Below, piece by piece: positions 10,263 through 20,195 of a DNA stretch of 33,811 nucleotides. How positions within the stretch are numbered: position 1 is the stretch's first letter; each line of letters opens with the position of its first letter. Location of the stretch: NCBI GenBank assembly GCA_020721085.1, contig DYNJ01000007.1, positions 1-33,811 of the forward strand, given 5' to 3'. Under the pieces are notes generated by a model, which saw nothing but the letters and a program-made list of their open reading frames with translations, was not told the origin of the DNA and did not search any database. Both the position numbers and the translations under genes were made by a program. The DNA is from Sulfurovum sp. (lineage in GTDB: Bacteria; Campylobacterota; Campylobacteria; Campylobacterales; Sulfurovaceae).

Positions 10263-11345
10263 CTAATAGCTTTTAAGCTCACGATACAAACTGTCCCGTT
10301 CGATCGGTTCAAATCCGCTGTTTTTGATCAGTCCTACAAACTCATCAAGTTTGAGTCCATGACTGCTTGCAGCGCCGGCTGCGGACTGGATCGACTCTTT
10401 TTCGATCGTACCGTCAAGATCATCGGCTCCAAACTCCTGTGCGATCAATGCCAGACCCACTGTAGAGGTCGCCCAGTAAGCTTTGATATGCGGGATATTG
10501 TCCAGCAAAATCCGGCATATCGCATATGTTTTGAGGATCTCCTGCCCGGTCAAGAACTCTTTGACTTTGAGGAAGTTATTGTCGCGCTGATAGACCAGCG
10601 GTATAAAAGCATTGAATCCGCCTGTTTCATCCTGGAGATCGCGCAGACGGATCATATGGTCGATACGATGAGCACGCTCTTCGATATGCCCAAACAGCAT
10701 CGTTGCATTGCTCATGCGGCCGCGCTGATGCCATTTGCGGTGGATATCCAGCCACCCCTCTGAGGTCACCTTGCCTTTGCAGATAAAATCGCGCACCTGC
10801 TCATCAAATATCTCAGCCCCGCCGCCTGGCATCGAGTCAACTCCGCTATTTATCATCATATCCAAAACCTCATCATGGCTCATCCGGTACTCCTCTGAGA
10901 GAAAATTGACTTCAGCGGCAGTCAGCGCTTTGATATGAAGATCGGGGCAGGCTTCTTTGATCTTACGAAATGCTCCCATGTACCATTCCAAGCCGACTTC
11001 CGGGTTGTGCGCAGAGACGATGTGCACCTCTTTGGCGCCGTGCTCATATGAATTTTTGGCAATATTTAGAATCTCTTCATGGCTCAAGGTGTATTGGCTG
11101 GGGTTTTTCCTGCTTGCAGAATAGGCGCAAAATTTGCAGATATCTTTGCAGATATTAGTGGGGTTGATGTGGCGGTTGATATTGAAATAGCTTTTTGTGC
11201 CGTACCTGCTCTTTCTGATGGCATCCGCCAGAGCGCCAAGAGTGTAGAGGTCAAGGTCATAAAGTGCAACGCCCTCTTGACGGTTGAGTCGTTCTTTGTT
11301 TTTGACCTTTTGGGTCAAAGCGCTCTTGTCTATCATTCTGCTCAT
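10263..11345 (-). CDS. mqnE: Aminofutalosine synthase (radical SAM, menaquinone futalosine pathway)
   Basis: 360 aa; NICKDICKFCAYSA radical SAM CxxxCxxC motif, MPGGGAEIF, HIPHIKAYW-type MqnE motifs. Confidence 0.88.
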   Translation of the reverse strand: MSRMIDKSALTQKVKNKERLNRQEGVALYDLDLYTLGALADAIRKSRYGTKSYFNINRHINPTNICKDICKFCAYSASRKNPSQYTLSHEEILNIAKNSYEHGAKEVHIVSAHNPEVGLEWYMGAFRKIKEACPDLHIKALTAAEVNFLSEEYRMSHDEVLDMMINSGVDSMPGGGAEIFDEQVRDFICKGKVTSEGWLDIHRKWHQRGRMSNATMLFGHIEERAHRIDHMIRLRDLQDETGGFNAFIPLVYQRDNNFLKVKEFLTGQEILKTYAICRILLDNIPHIKAYWATSTVGLALIAQEFGADDLDGTIEKESIQSAAGAASSHGLKLDEFVGLIKNSGFEPIERDSLYRELKSY

Positions 11346-11403
11346 TTTTCGGCTGCTCTTTTTTGATTTTTTGGTATTATAGCAAAAAACCTAAAGAGCA
11401 AAG

Positions 11404-13884
11404 ATGGATTCCATAAGAGAAAAGATTGACGAGCTGCTCCACCAAGATGCCGATGATTTCGTCATCGCAAAAATCCTTAAATCCGATATTCAAGCTTATT
11501 TTACTACACTTGATGAGAGTTTTGAGAACTCAGGCGGCAAAGATTTTCTGGTCAAGCACACCCGCAAGATCGACTCTATGCTCAAACTTATTTTTGCAAT
11601 TGCCGCAAGAAGAATGTTCGAAGCATACCAGCCGATGAAAAACACGCTTCCACTGGTATTGGTTGCGCTGGGAAGCTATGGACGAGAAGAGCTCTGCGTA
11701 CATTCCGATATAGATCTGATGATCGTTTATAAGGATATTCCCGGCTATAATCTCAAGGAGATTATCGAAAAAATCCTCTATCTGCTCTGGGACAGCGGAT
11801 TGAAATTGGGACACCGCGTACATAATATCAATGAACTCTTGGATGTTTCCAGAAGTGACAACACCATCAAAACAGCGATGATAGAATCACGATATATCGA
11901 AGGGTCATCATTTTTATGGACATGGACGCAAAATGCTCTCAATGCCATCAGGCACGATGATATCGAGACATTTATAAGTCTCAAGCTCACAGAGCAGGAT
12001 CAGATGCATATCAAGTTTCCTTTTACGATGCAGCCCAATCTCAAAGAGGGGGTTGGAGGCCTGAGAGACGCCAATCTTGTTTACTGGATCGGAAAAGCGC
12101 GATACAATATCGACCGCATCAACGACCTTCCGGAAACGCTGATCGACGAGCATGCCTACAGAGAGTTTCGCATAGCTTTGGAGTTTATTTTTCGTGTCCG
12201 TTCCGCTTTGCATCTGGTAACTGGCAAAAAAGAGGATATTCTCCATCTCGATCTCATCCCGTCAGTTGCGCACTATCTTGGCTATAGAGATGATAGAATT
12301 TCACATGTCAAATTCGCCGGCAAGGTTTTCTCTTGTCTTAAAATCATACAGCTCTATACCACTATCTGGGCAGACCTGCTGTGCGCCGACTATCCGTTGC
12401 ATCAAACCAAAAACGAAGGCTTACTGCCTCCTGTGGCAGAGAAAGAACCGCATAGCCTTTTGGATCTGCTAAAACTCCTCGATCACTATGCAAGCGATGA
12501 ATATCGCGTATCGCCGGCTTTGCTCTGTCAATTGCTCGAGGCACCAAAACCGGCGAGGCTCACCAATAAATATACTCATGTCATTCGTGATATTTTTCGT
12601 CAAAAGCACGCCCACAGCGCCCTTAATGCCATTTGGGAAGCACGCCTGCTCTCATTCGTCATCCCGTCAGTCAATAAGGTGATCGACCTTCCACAGTTTG
12701 ACGGATACCACGAATACCCTGTCGATGCCCATCTGCTACAGTGCCTATACTGTCTTGAACACATCAAGGACGAAGCAATCAAAACTATTTTTGACGCGCT
12801 TGAAGCACCTGAAAAGGAGATGCTGAAAATTGTCACCTTTATGCACGATGCAGGCAAAGGACGCATCAAGAGCCACTCTTTGGTAGGCGCATCGCTTTTT
12901 AAGGCATTTGCCAAAAAACTAGGGCTAAGCGAGGCATTGATTGAAGATGGGGCTACCTTGATCCAATACCACACACTGATGAGCAATGTTGCACAAAGAG
13001 AAGATCTTTATAGCGAAAAAACCATACTCGAATTTGCGTCTCATTTTAAAACTAAAAAGATGATCGATATGATCTATATTCTCACTTATGCCGATCTCAA
13101 TGGAGTGGGAGATCGTGTATATAACTCATTTAATGCCAGCTTGATTCAGACTTTATACACCCAATCGCTTGAAGCGCTCGAACATGGCAGTATGCTAGAC
13201 GAAACGGCAAAGCGCGTAGAAAAAGAGGAGCATCTCAAGCGCACAGAACAGTTCAAAACACTGCCTAGTACTACACAAAAAATGATCCTCTCTATCCCTT
13301 CAAATCTTATGTTTCTGAGATATCGTCCAGAACAGATTATCCGGATTGCAACCGAAGGATTACAGACCAAACAGTTCATCTACAAGATCAGCAACAGCCC
13401 TTTTTTGACTATTGAATTGACCCGAAAGGAGGACTTCCAGATCGGATATATGCTATCCAAACTCTCCCGCCTCAATCTAGTCAATATGGACATTTGCAAA
13501 CTCTCAAATGATCTTAAATACTTTAAATTTGACTTCAGCGAACCGGTTGAAGATGATGAGATACCATTCATCAAGACCTTGATCCATGAGTCGTTCGGAT
13601 CCAAGAAAACACCCAATCTTTCAGTACCGGTCATCACCGAGAAAGAGATCAAAATAGACCGAAACCATTCCAAAAACTATGCAAAAATGGAACTCAACAC
13701 AAAGGATCAAAAAGGGCTGATTGCCCATCTGATGATCATTTTTGATGAACTGGGAGTTGATATCGCAACCGCCAAGATCCATACACACAAAAATCGCGCC
13801 CGCGACCTCTTCCTCATCGAAAAAAACAGGAACTTTTGCCAAAATATCGGTACAATTATCAAAAAATTGGCTTCAAAGGTATAA
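11404..13884 (+). CDS. glnD: Bifunctional uridylyltransferase/uridylyl-removing enzyme (PII signalling)
   Basis: 826 aa; NTase motif GSYGREELCVHSDIDLMIVY, LKEGVGGLRD, HD motif FMHDAGKG, C-terminal ACT-like segment. Confidence 0.85.
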   Translation: MDSIREKIDELLHQDADDFVIAKILKSDIQAYFTTLDESFENSGGKDFLVKHTRKIDSMLKLIFAIAARRMFEAYQPMKNTLPLVLVALGSYGREELCVHSDIDLMIVYKDIPGYNLKEIIEKILYLLWDSGLKLGHRVHNINELLDVSRSDNTIKTAMIESRYIEGSSFLWTWTQNALNAIRHDDIETFISLKLTEQDQMHIKFPFTMQPNLKEGVGGLRDANLVYWIGKARYNIDRINDLPETLIDEHAYREFRIALEFIFRVRSALHLVTGKKEDILHLDLIPSVAHYLGYRDDRISHVKFAGKVFSCLKIIQLYTTIWADLLCADYPLHQTKNEGLLPPVAEKEPHSLLDLLKLLDHYASDEYRVSPALLCQLLEAPKPARLTNKYTHVIRDIFRQKHAHSALNAIWEARLLSFVIPSVNKVIDLPQFDGYHEYPVDAHLLQCLYCLEHIKDEAIKTIFDALEAPEKEMLKIVTFMHDAGKGRIKSHSLVGASLFKAFAKKLGLSEALIEDGATLIQYHTLMSNVAQREDLYSEKTILEFASHFKTKKMIDMIYILTYADLNGVGDRVYNSFNASLIQTLYTQSLEALEHGSMLDETAKRVEKEEHLKRTEQFKTLPSTTQKMILSIPSNLMFLRYRPEQIIRIATEGLQTKQFIYKISNSPFLTIELTRKEDFQIGYMLSKLSRLNLVNMDICKLSNDLKYFKFDFSEPVEDDEIPFIKTLIHESFGSKKTPNLSVPVITEKEIKIDRNHSKNYAKMELNTKDQKGLIAHLMIIFDELGVDIATAKIHTHKNRARDLFLIEKNRNFCQNIGTIIKKLASKV

Positions 13885-13886
13885 AT

Positions 13887-15695
13887 ATGTGCGGTATAGT
13901 TGGATATTTGGGCAAAAGGGAGAAAAAAGAGCTGCTTCTAGACGGTCTGCAGGAGCTTGAGTACAGAGGCTATGATTCGGCCGGTATAGCCATCATAGAA
14001 GACGATCAGCTCAACAACTTCAAAGCCGTCGGCAAACTGGCGAACCTTCGGGAAAAGACCAAAGATTTCCACTCAGAAGGCTTCGGTATCTCGATCGGCC
14101 ATACGCGCTGGGCGACACACGGCAAACCTACCGAGCTCAATGCCCACCCTCATCTAGGTCAGTATAGCTATGTGGTACACAACGGCATCATTGAAAACTA
14201 TCAAGATCTCAAAGCCGAGCTTCAAAACGACGGGATCAGCTTTTTGAGTCAAACCGATACCGAAACGATCGTCCATCTTTTCGAAAAATACAACAAAATT
14301 TCATCAACTCCCTTTGAAGCCTTTGCCAAAACGATAGAACGGCTACACGGCGCATTCGCTACGCTATTGATCACCGAAGCGGCTCCGGATACGATCTTTT
14401 TCGCCAAAAACGGATCGCCGATGCTGATCGGATTTGACGCGGACGAAGTATATTTCGCCTCTTCTGACACCCCCATCATCGGCAAAGCGACACAAGTCTA
14501 TTATCTTGAAGACGGCGAATACGGCTACGCCAAAAGCGGGGAAGTCAAACTCTTCGACGCCAAAGGCGCGCGCGCAATCCAAAAACAGCCGCTCGCCACA
14601 GACAAAGCCATGGCGCAAAAAGACGGCTACCGCTTCTTTATGGAAAAAGAGATTTACGAGCAAAGCAGCGTGATCAGTGACACAATGATCGGACGCGTGA
14701 GAGACAAGGAGATCTATTTTGAAGAGCTTGACTCTGCCTTTTTTGAAGGGATCAATGCCATCAAAATCTGCGCTTGCGGCACCAGCTACCATGCGGCATT
14801 GACCTCCGGCTATCTGTTCGAACGGCTTGCCAAGATCAGATGTGATGTCGAGATCGCCAGTGAATTTCGCTATAAAGAACCTCTGCTTGATCCGTCAACT
14901 CTTTTTGTAACGATCTCACAAAGCGGAGAAACTGCCGATACGCTTGAGGCCTTGAAGATGGCAAAAAGAGCAGGGCTAAAAAGCCTTTCTATCTGCAATG
15001 TGGACAACTCATCAATCGTCAGAGAGAGCGATGCAGTCATATTGACAAGAGCCGGTATTGAAAAGGGGGTAGCGAGCACCAAAGCATTTGCTACTCAAGC
15101 GATGGTTCTTTGGATGCTCAGCGTCTATTTGGCTCAAAAAAGACAAACTATGTCCGATGAGGCTAAAGCTATCGAGATCACCGCTATGCTTCAGACACCA
15201 AAATCCCTATTGGTCACCGAGGAGCTTCACGGCAAACTGCACAGGCTCTCCAAGCGCTATCTGCATGGACACGGTTTCTTCTTTATCGGCAGGGATATCT
15301 TCTATCCATTGGCGCTTGAAGGTGCGCTCAAACTCAAAGAGATCTCATACCTTCATGCCGAAGGATATCCTGCCGGAGAGATGAAACATGGTCCCATCGC
15401 CCTTGCGGACAGTAAACTGTTCACTATCGCCCTGATGCCAAAAACCGTCCATTACGACAAGATTAAAAGCAATGTCGAAGAGCTGAGCGCACGGGATGCC
15501 ACAATTTTGGCTATCTCTCCGGAGCCTTTCACTCTTGCTGATGATTTTATCCAGACAATTTATGCCAGCCATCCTATGCTTGAGTTTTTTGAGATGATGG
15601 TGGTCACACAGATTTTGGCGCTTGAGATCGCGGTAAGACTTGGCAATGATGTCGATATGCCAAGAAACTTAGCCAAAAGCGTCACTGTAGAATAA
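13887..15695 (+). CDS. glmS: Glutamine--fructose-6-phosphate aminotransferase (isomerizing)
   Basis: Starts MCGIVGYLGKR (Cys nucleophile); LEYRGYDSAGIA, GHTRWATHGKPTELNAHPH, two SIS domains, ends NLAKSVTVE; ORF-track start at 13836 is upstream of the true start. Confidence 0.97.
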   Translation: MCGIVGYLGKREKKELLLDGLQELEYRGYDSAGIAIIEDDQLNNFKAVGKLANLREKTKDFHSEGFGISIGHTRWATHGKPTELNAHPHLGQYSYVVHNGIIENYQDLKAELQNDGISFLSQTDTETIVHLFEKYNKISSTPFEAFAKTIERLHGAFATLLITEAAPDTIFFAKNGSPMLIGFDADEVYFASSDTPIIGKATQVYYLEDGEYGYAKSGEVKLFDAKGARAIQKQPLATDKAMAQKDGYRFFMEKEIYEQSSVISDTMIGRVRDKEIYFEELDSAFFEGINAIKICACGTSYHAALTSGYLFERLAKIRCDVEIASEFRYKEPLLDPSTLFVTISQSGETADTLEALKMAKRAGLKSLSICNVDNSSIVRESDAVILTRAGIEKGVASTKAFATQAMVLWMLSVYLAQKRQTMSDEAKAIEITAMLQTPKSLLVTEELHGKLHRLSKRYLHGHGFFFIGRDIFYPLALEGALKLKEISYLHAEGYPAGEMKHGPIALADSKLFTIALMPKTVHYDKIKSNVEELSARDATILAISPEPFTLADDFIQTIYASHPMLEFFEMMVVTQILALEIAVRLGNDVDMPRNLAKSVTVE

Positions 15696-15736
15696 GCAAA
15701 TCTAAAACTTTTAGACAACGGGGTAATTTTAGTTTA

Positions 15737-16522
15737 ATGATAAAAAAAGTATCCAGAAGAATATATAGCGACTATCTGATGCCATCAAGGCTTGAAGAGT
15801 ATGAACGCGTAATTGTGGAGGCGAAAATAAACGGATACGAGCACTATAGTATTCGTGATTTGGTTGAAAGTTTAGAACGAAATGAGATGATACCGCAGAA
15901 GATATTTGTGCATCGGCATGATATCGACACAGATGTCAAAACCGCCAGAATGATGTTCGAGATAGAAAAGAAACACGGCATTAGATCAAGTTCTTATTTC
16001 CGGCTCTCCACACTTGATTTTGAACTTATGAAAGAGATCGAAGAGTTTGGCAGCGAGGCGAGTTATCATTTTGAAGAGATCGCCACATACGCCAAACGAA
16101 AACATATCAAAAACGCTACACAAGTCCGCAAACATTTTGCCGCCATACAAGATGATTTTCTGGACAATCTAAAAATGATCGAAGAAAAACTTGGCAGCAA
16201 GATCGTTACAGTCGCCAGCCATGGTGATTTTGCCAACAGAAAACTAAAAATCATCAATCATGAGCTGCTCGATGATATGTCATTTCGCCAACGATGCGGT
16301 TTGAAGTGTGAATGCTACGATGAATATCTGATGAAAAATTTTGACTCGAGAATCAGTGACAAGCCCTATCCGGTCTATTATGCCCCCGAGTCTGTGTTTG
16401 ATGCGATTACACAAGGCAAGAAACATATTTATTTCTTGACACATCCGAAGCAGTGGAAGACAAGCGCTATTGATACTACAAAAGAAAGTATTGCAAGGCT
16501 AGCCGAATCGGTTCGCTGGTAG
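15737..16522 (+). CDS. Polysaccharide deacetylase-like protein
   Basis: 261 aa; IFVHRHDIDTDVKTARMMFEIEKKHGIRSSSYFRLSTLD pattern and YHFEE/ASHGDF. Confidence 0.55.
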   Translation: MIKKVSRRIYSDYLMPSRLEEYERVIVEAKINGYEHYSIRDLVESLERNEMIPQKIFVHRHDIDTDVKTARMMFEIEKKHGIRSSSYFRLSTLDFELMKEIEEFGSEASYHFEEIATYAKRKHIKNATQVRKHFAAIQDDFLDNLKMIEEKLGSKIVTVASHGDFANRKLKIINHELLDDMSFRQRCGLKCECYDEYLMKNFDSRISDKPYPVYYAPESVFDAITQGKKHIYFLTHPKQWKTSAIDTTKESIARLAESVRW

Positions 16523-16530
16523 TCAGGTCT

Positions 16531-16788
16531 CTACTCCTCCGTTTTGAGCTCCATTAGCTCTTCAAGCAGAGCCTCTACCTCTTCGTCATCGATCTCGTCT
16601 CGTGAGAGTTCATCCAATATTGAAAAACACTCCGTCCTCATCTCCCTAAGCTCTTCAAGCTCCTCTTTTTGCTCTTGACTTGCACTCCCGGAATCATCTA
16701 TGGCTTCAAACATTTCATCGATCGCGATCTCCAGATCAGGGATGATCTCAAGCTCCAACAGATTTTGAAGTTTTTGTTTATTTGTCAT
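16531..16788 (-). CDS. Small acidic conserved-hypothetical protein (85 aa)
   Basis: Complete ORF, highly Glu/Asp rich, convergent with the deacetylase-like gene (8-nt gap) and upstream of the intergenic run to ribA. Confidence 0.6.
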   Translation of the reverse strand: MTNKQKLQNLLELEIIPDLEIAIDEMFEAIDDSGSASQEQKEELEELREMRTECFSILDELSRDEIDDEEVEALLEELMELKTEE

Positions 16789-16820
16789 AATTTTCCTTTT
16801 TTTGGATTATATCAATTTTT

Positions 16821-17387
16821 TTACAAAAGATGTCCCAATTTATCTTTTTTTGTCTTGAGATAGTCGGCATTATATGGATTTTCGACGATCTTGATAGGAA
16901 GCCGTTCGACGATCTCAACCTCTTTGAGGCTCTCTATCTTTTTTGGATTGTTGGTCAGCAGTCTGATCTTTGAGAGTCCGAAATGACGAAGTATAAATTC
17001 GACGATCCCATAAGTTCGTTCATCTGCCGAGAAACCAAGCTGATGGTTCGCGTCCACCGTATTGTACCCTTTGTCTTGGAGCGCATAAGCATTGACTTTA
17101 TTCAGAAGTCCGATATTGCGCCCCTCTTGGCGATGATAGATCACCATCCCGCCCTCTTTGGAGATCATTTGAAGTGCAAATTGAAGCTGTTCGCCGCAAT
17201 CACACTTGACAGACCCCAGAGCATCTCCGGTCAAACATTCTGAATGCACCCGAACAATAGGAGTTTCGGGAAGCACATCGGTAAAAACTGCCAAATGCTC
17301 CTTGTCGCCCTCTTTAAAAGCCTGGATACGAAATGTCCCGTATTTGGTCGGCAACGATGCTGTTTCTGATATCTTGATGTTTTTCAT
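16821..17387 (-). CDS. ribA: GTP cyclohydrolase II (riboflavin biosynthesis)
   Basis: 188 aa; VRVHSECLTGDALGSVKCDCGEQL (zinc cysteines), YHRQEGRNIGLLNKVNAYALQD, RLLTNNPKK. Confidence 0.93.
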   Translation of the reverse strand: MKNIKISETASLPTKYGTFRIQAFKEGDKEHLAVFTDVLPETPIVRVHSECLTGDALGSVKCDCGEQLQFALQMISKEGGMVIYHRQEGRNIGLLNKVNAYALQDKGYNTVDANHQLGFSADERTYGIVEFILRHFGLSKIRLLTNNPKKIESLKEVEIVERLPIKIVENPYNADYLKTKKDKLGHLL

Positions 17388-17492
17388 AGATGAATTATAC
17401 TTTATGGCGCCTGCAATACCCCTAAAAGAGGTGAGACCTTAGCTGCATTACTATATAATAGGCCTTAAGATTACAATCCAAAGGTTCTGACC

Positions 17493-18476
17493 ATGTTTGC
17501 CCGTTTTAGACGAAAAAGAATAAACCCGATACTCAGAGAGATGCTCCAGGAAACCCATCTGAGAGTGGATGATATGATCTATCCGCTGTTTGCGCGCCGC
17601 GGAACAGGTATCAAAAAAGAGATCGTATCCATGCCTGGAGTCTATCAGATGAGTATAGATGAGATTGTCAAAGAGTGCGTCGAGCTGAAAAAGCTTGGTC
17701 TATACTCTGTCATACTGTTTGGCATACCCGATATCAAAGACTCAATAGGCTCTGATGCGCTCTGTGAGCATGGCATCATTGCAGACACCATCAGAGCGGT
17801 CAAAAATGCACATCCTGATATGTTTGTAGTGACAGACTTGTGTTTTTGCGAATATACAGACCATGGACATTGCGGCGTGCTTGACCCTGTACTTCACACC
17901 GTCAACAATGACATCACCTTGGACAATCTCGGACTGCAAGCCGTGATTCATGCACGCTCTGGCGCAGATATGATCGCCCCAAGCGGCATGATGGACGGTA
18001 TGATCACGGCTATCAGAGGAGCGCTTGACGCGGCAGGCTTTGACAATCTGCCTATCATGAGCTACTCAAGCAAGTTTGCCTCAGCCTACTATGGGCCGTT
18101 CCGTGATGTAGCCGAATCAGCCCCAAGCTTCGGAGACCGCAGAAGCTACCAGATGAATCCTGCCAACCGCAGAGAGGCCATCATGGAGAGCCTTGAGGAT
18201 GAAAAAGAGGGAGCCGATATCCTCATGGTCAAACCTGCCCTCGCCTATCTGGATATCATCAGGGATATCAAAGAGCGTTCAGATCTGCCTTTGGCATGCT
18301 ATAATGTATCCGGAGAGTATGCGATGCTCAAAGCGGCGGCAAAAGCTGGCGTGATAGACTACGACAGAGTCATGATGGAGACGCTTTTGGCATTCAAACG
18401 CGCCGGAGCGGACATCATCATCACCTATCATGCCAAAGAAGCAGCAGAAATTTTGAATAACAGAGCAAAGATTTAG
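17493..18476 (+). CDS. hemB: Delta-aminolevulinic acid dehydratase (porphobilinogen synthase)
   Basis: 327 aa; [64 protein letters not shown]. Confidence 0.96.
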   Translation: MFARFRRKRINPILREMLQETHLRVDDMIYPLFARRGTGIKKEIVSMPGVYQMSIDEIVKECVELKKLGLYSVILFGIPDIKDSIGSDALCEHGIIADTIRAVKNAHPDMFVVTDLCFCEYTDHGHCGVLDPVLHTVNNDITLDNLGLQAVIHARSGADMIAPSGMMDGMITAIRGALDAAGFDNLPIMSYSSKFASAYYGPFRDVAESAPSFGDRRSYQMNPANRREAIMESLEDEKEGADILMVKPALAYLDIIRDIKERSDLPLACYNVSGEYAMLKAAAKAGVIDYDRVMMETLLAFKRAGADIIITYHAKEAAEILNNRAKI

Positions 18477-18605
18477 CCAAATCTGCCTTATCTCTTTGCC
18501 TGCAACAACATCTTGTATTTCAAGAAGAGAGCCAGTGAAGAAAAAGTACCATACCAAACACTTATCAATGCCTTTCTGAGAAAAGAGATACAAACAATTG
18601 GATAA
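18477..18605 (+). pseudogene. Remnant of a CopG/BrnA-like antitoxin C-terminus
   Basis: Frame directly after the hemB stop reads ...NNILYFKKRASEEKVPYQTLINAFLRKEIQTIG*; the ..A.eegvPYQTLIN..LR.. pattern is typical of CopG/BrnA-type antitoxins; no start codon. Confidence 0.6.
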
Positions 18606-18720
18606 TATTTCCTGTCGTAGTGTCTTTTGTTGTGCTTTTGTACATTGCTAAGTGAGTTCATCTCTTGTTTTGTTCTTGAAGTGAGTTCTTTGGTAAATCT
18701 TTTTAGACTGCACCTGTCTG

Positions 18721-19119
18721 GTGATAGGGCAAAAGCCCCATGTGATGCGTTTTTTGATTGTTTGTTTTTTCATTGTGGATTCCTATGATAGTTTATGTAA
18801 TGATACAAACAATCAGTGTCATCCAATGCACCCCTTTAGGGAAGGCAATGAAAGAACACAAAGACTATTTATTGAAGAATTGGCAAAAAATGCTGGATAT
18901 GAACTTAATCTTTCAAATGTAAGTCAAAGTGTTATGATACAAGCGTCAATACAAGGAGTTAAAGGAAATATAAAAGGTTATGAGAACATCATAAAAGTGT
19001 ATTTAAAAAATCAATCAATAAAAATCAAAAGTGAACTAGAGCCTCCTTCTGAGAAACATAACAATAATATGCACCCTTCACCCTCTATTGATCCTTTTAA
19101 AAAGCCTTGGGAGCGATAG
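18721..19119 (+). pseudogene. 5'-truncated Fic-domain protein (C-terminal half) with altered FIC motif
   Basis: MHPFREGNERTQRLFIEELAKNAGYELNLSNVSQSVMIQASIQGVKGNIKGYENIIKVYLK; canonical motif HPFREGNGRTQR reads GNER; N-terminal Fic helices absent. Confidence 0.75.
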
Positions 19120-19132
19120 AAGATTTGTCAAG

Positions 19133-19359
19133 ATGAAAAAGAAAATTGCTATCGAGTATAACAAGGAAACATCTAAAATAACCCTCAATACCTACGATGA
19201 TGGCTTCTTTCTCTTCGAAATAGATATATCCCCGATGCTGTCCTCACTCTAGCCCTTGAAAAGCTATATGATGACTATAACTTAGATCAAGGCGATGAGC
19301 TACATATCACGAAAAAGAAAAGCTTGGGAAATATAACGAAGATTGAGTTGAAAAAGTAA
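19133..19359 (+). pseudogene. Frameshifted small ORF (about 75 aa if repaired), unknown function
   Basis: MKKKIAIEYNKETSKITLNTYDDGFFLFEID... stops at 19252, but a second frame continues YIPDAVLTLALEKLYDDYNLDQGDELHITKKKSLGNITKIELKK* to 19359. Confidence 0.55.
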
Positions 19360-19363
19360 GGAT

Positions 19364-19404
19364 TTTTTAAAAACTTGGTTTTGTGCGTTTGCTACATAAT
19401 ATCG
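19364..19404 (+). repeat. Direct repeat copy A bracketing the NTase cassette
   Basis: tttttaaaaac-ttgg-ttttgtgcgtttgctacataatatcg; 26 bp (19379-19404) identical to 23220-23245, plus matching tttttaaaaac at the same offset. Confidence 0.8.
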
Positions 19405-19842
19405 GAATTAAAGAGGTCTTATGCTGAAAACAAAATCCTCGTTTTAGTCTTGGAGCCGAACGGAATCAATAATTTTTACAAAAATATCCATTCTTTTGAG
19501 TTTGATGGGAAAACTGTTGAATTGGAAAAAACCGTTGTTTTGCTTAATATAAAAAAGGAAAATGTTTACAAACGGCTTGACGAACTTGTTGATATAAGCA
19601 CAACCCCTCTACTGTATGAAAAAGAAAAAAATCGAATAGAAAGAGGTAGGCTTCGTGAACTTATTGAGGAGCTTAAAATTGATGGGTATGCAAATGTTAT
19701 AAGGGATAGATATTTTACAGAAGGATATGTGAAAGACATAGTTAATGCTATTCCCCTTTTGGTGTCTTTTGAGAATTCCAAGAAAAGAGAGATGAATCGC
19801 CTTTTAGGCACTAATAAGCCTAACTCCAAGATATTATTTTGA
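19375..19842 (+). CDS. Hypothetical protein (155 aa); apparent N-terminus lies inside direct repeat A, so the gene may be truncated or chimeric
   Basis: Open frame ending ...SKILF; first residues (MVLCVCYIIS) are encoded by the 26-bp repeat. Confidence 0.4.
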   Translation: MVLCVCYIISELKRSYAENKILVLVLEPNGINNFYKNIHSFEFDGKTVELEKTVVLLNIKKENVYKRLDELVDISTTPLLYEKEKNRIERGRLRELIEELKIDGYANVIRDRYFTEGYVKDIVNAIPLLVSFENSKKREMNRLLGTNKPNSKILF

Positions 19843-19892
19843 ACTTTTATAGAAAAAACGATATTTTATCATAATTAACTAAATATAGTGCT

Positions 19893-19914
19893 ATATAACT
19901 ATAATAAGTTATAT
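19893..19914. promoter_or_regulatory. Inverted repeat upstream of the three-gene operon (possible operator or terminator)
   Basis: atataact-ataata-agttatat, perfect 8-bp arms. Confidence 0.4.
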
Positions 19915-19918
19915 TATC

Positions 19919-19948
19919 TTGACTTTTATTAACAATATTTGCTATAAT
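19919..19948 (+). promoter_or_regulatory. Putative sigma70-type promoter for the DUF6471/NTase operon
   Basis: TTGACT at 19919-19924, 18-nt spacer, TATAAT at 19943-19948, ATG at 19974. Confidence 0.6.
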
Positions 19949-19973
19949 AAATAAAATTATAGAAAGAGTTTAG

Positions 19974-20195
19974 ATGGAATGGAACAGCAAAGCCAAGAGA
20001 CTTATTAAGTCAGAGTTAGCTAAAAGAGAAATTGATTATGTAAAGTTGGCTAAACTGATGAATGATATTGGGGTTGAGGAAAAACAAGTCAATATAGCCA
20101 ATAAGATAAATCGTGGAACATTTAGTTTTGGTTTCGCTTTGCAGGTTTTTAAGGCTATTGGTGTTGAAAATTTAAACATAAAGGATATAACATGA
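19974..20195 (+). CDS. DUF6471-like small protein (73 aa)
   Basis: MEWNSKAKRLIKSELAKREIDYVKLAKLMNDIGVEEKQVNIANKINRGTFSFGFALQVFKAIGVENL; W..KakrliKsEl...id Y..La.lm..iG......NKInRGtFsfgF pattern. Confidence 0.7.
   Translation: MEWNSKAKRLIKSELAKREIDYVKLAKLMNDIGVEEKQVNIANKINRGTFSFGFALQVFKAIGVENLNIKDIT

Noticed and set aside
14364-14792. 142-aa minus-strand ORF inside glmS
   Set aside because: Antisense to strongly supported GlmS coding sequence
18728-18740. gggcaaaagcccc hairpin as a terminator or riboswitch
   Set aside because: Very short 4-bp stem, weak U-run context, no recognisable riboswitch architecture
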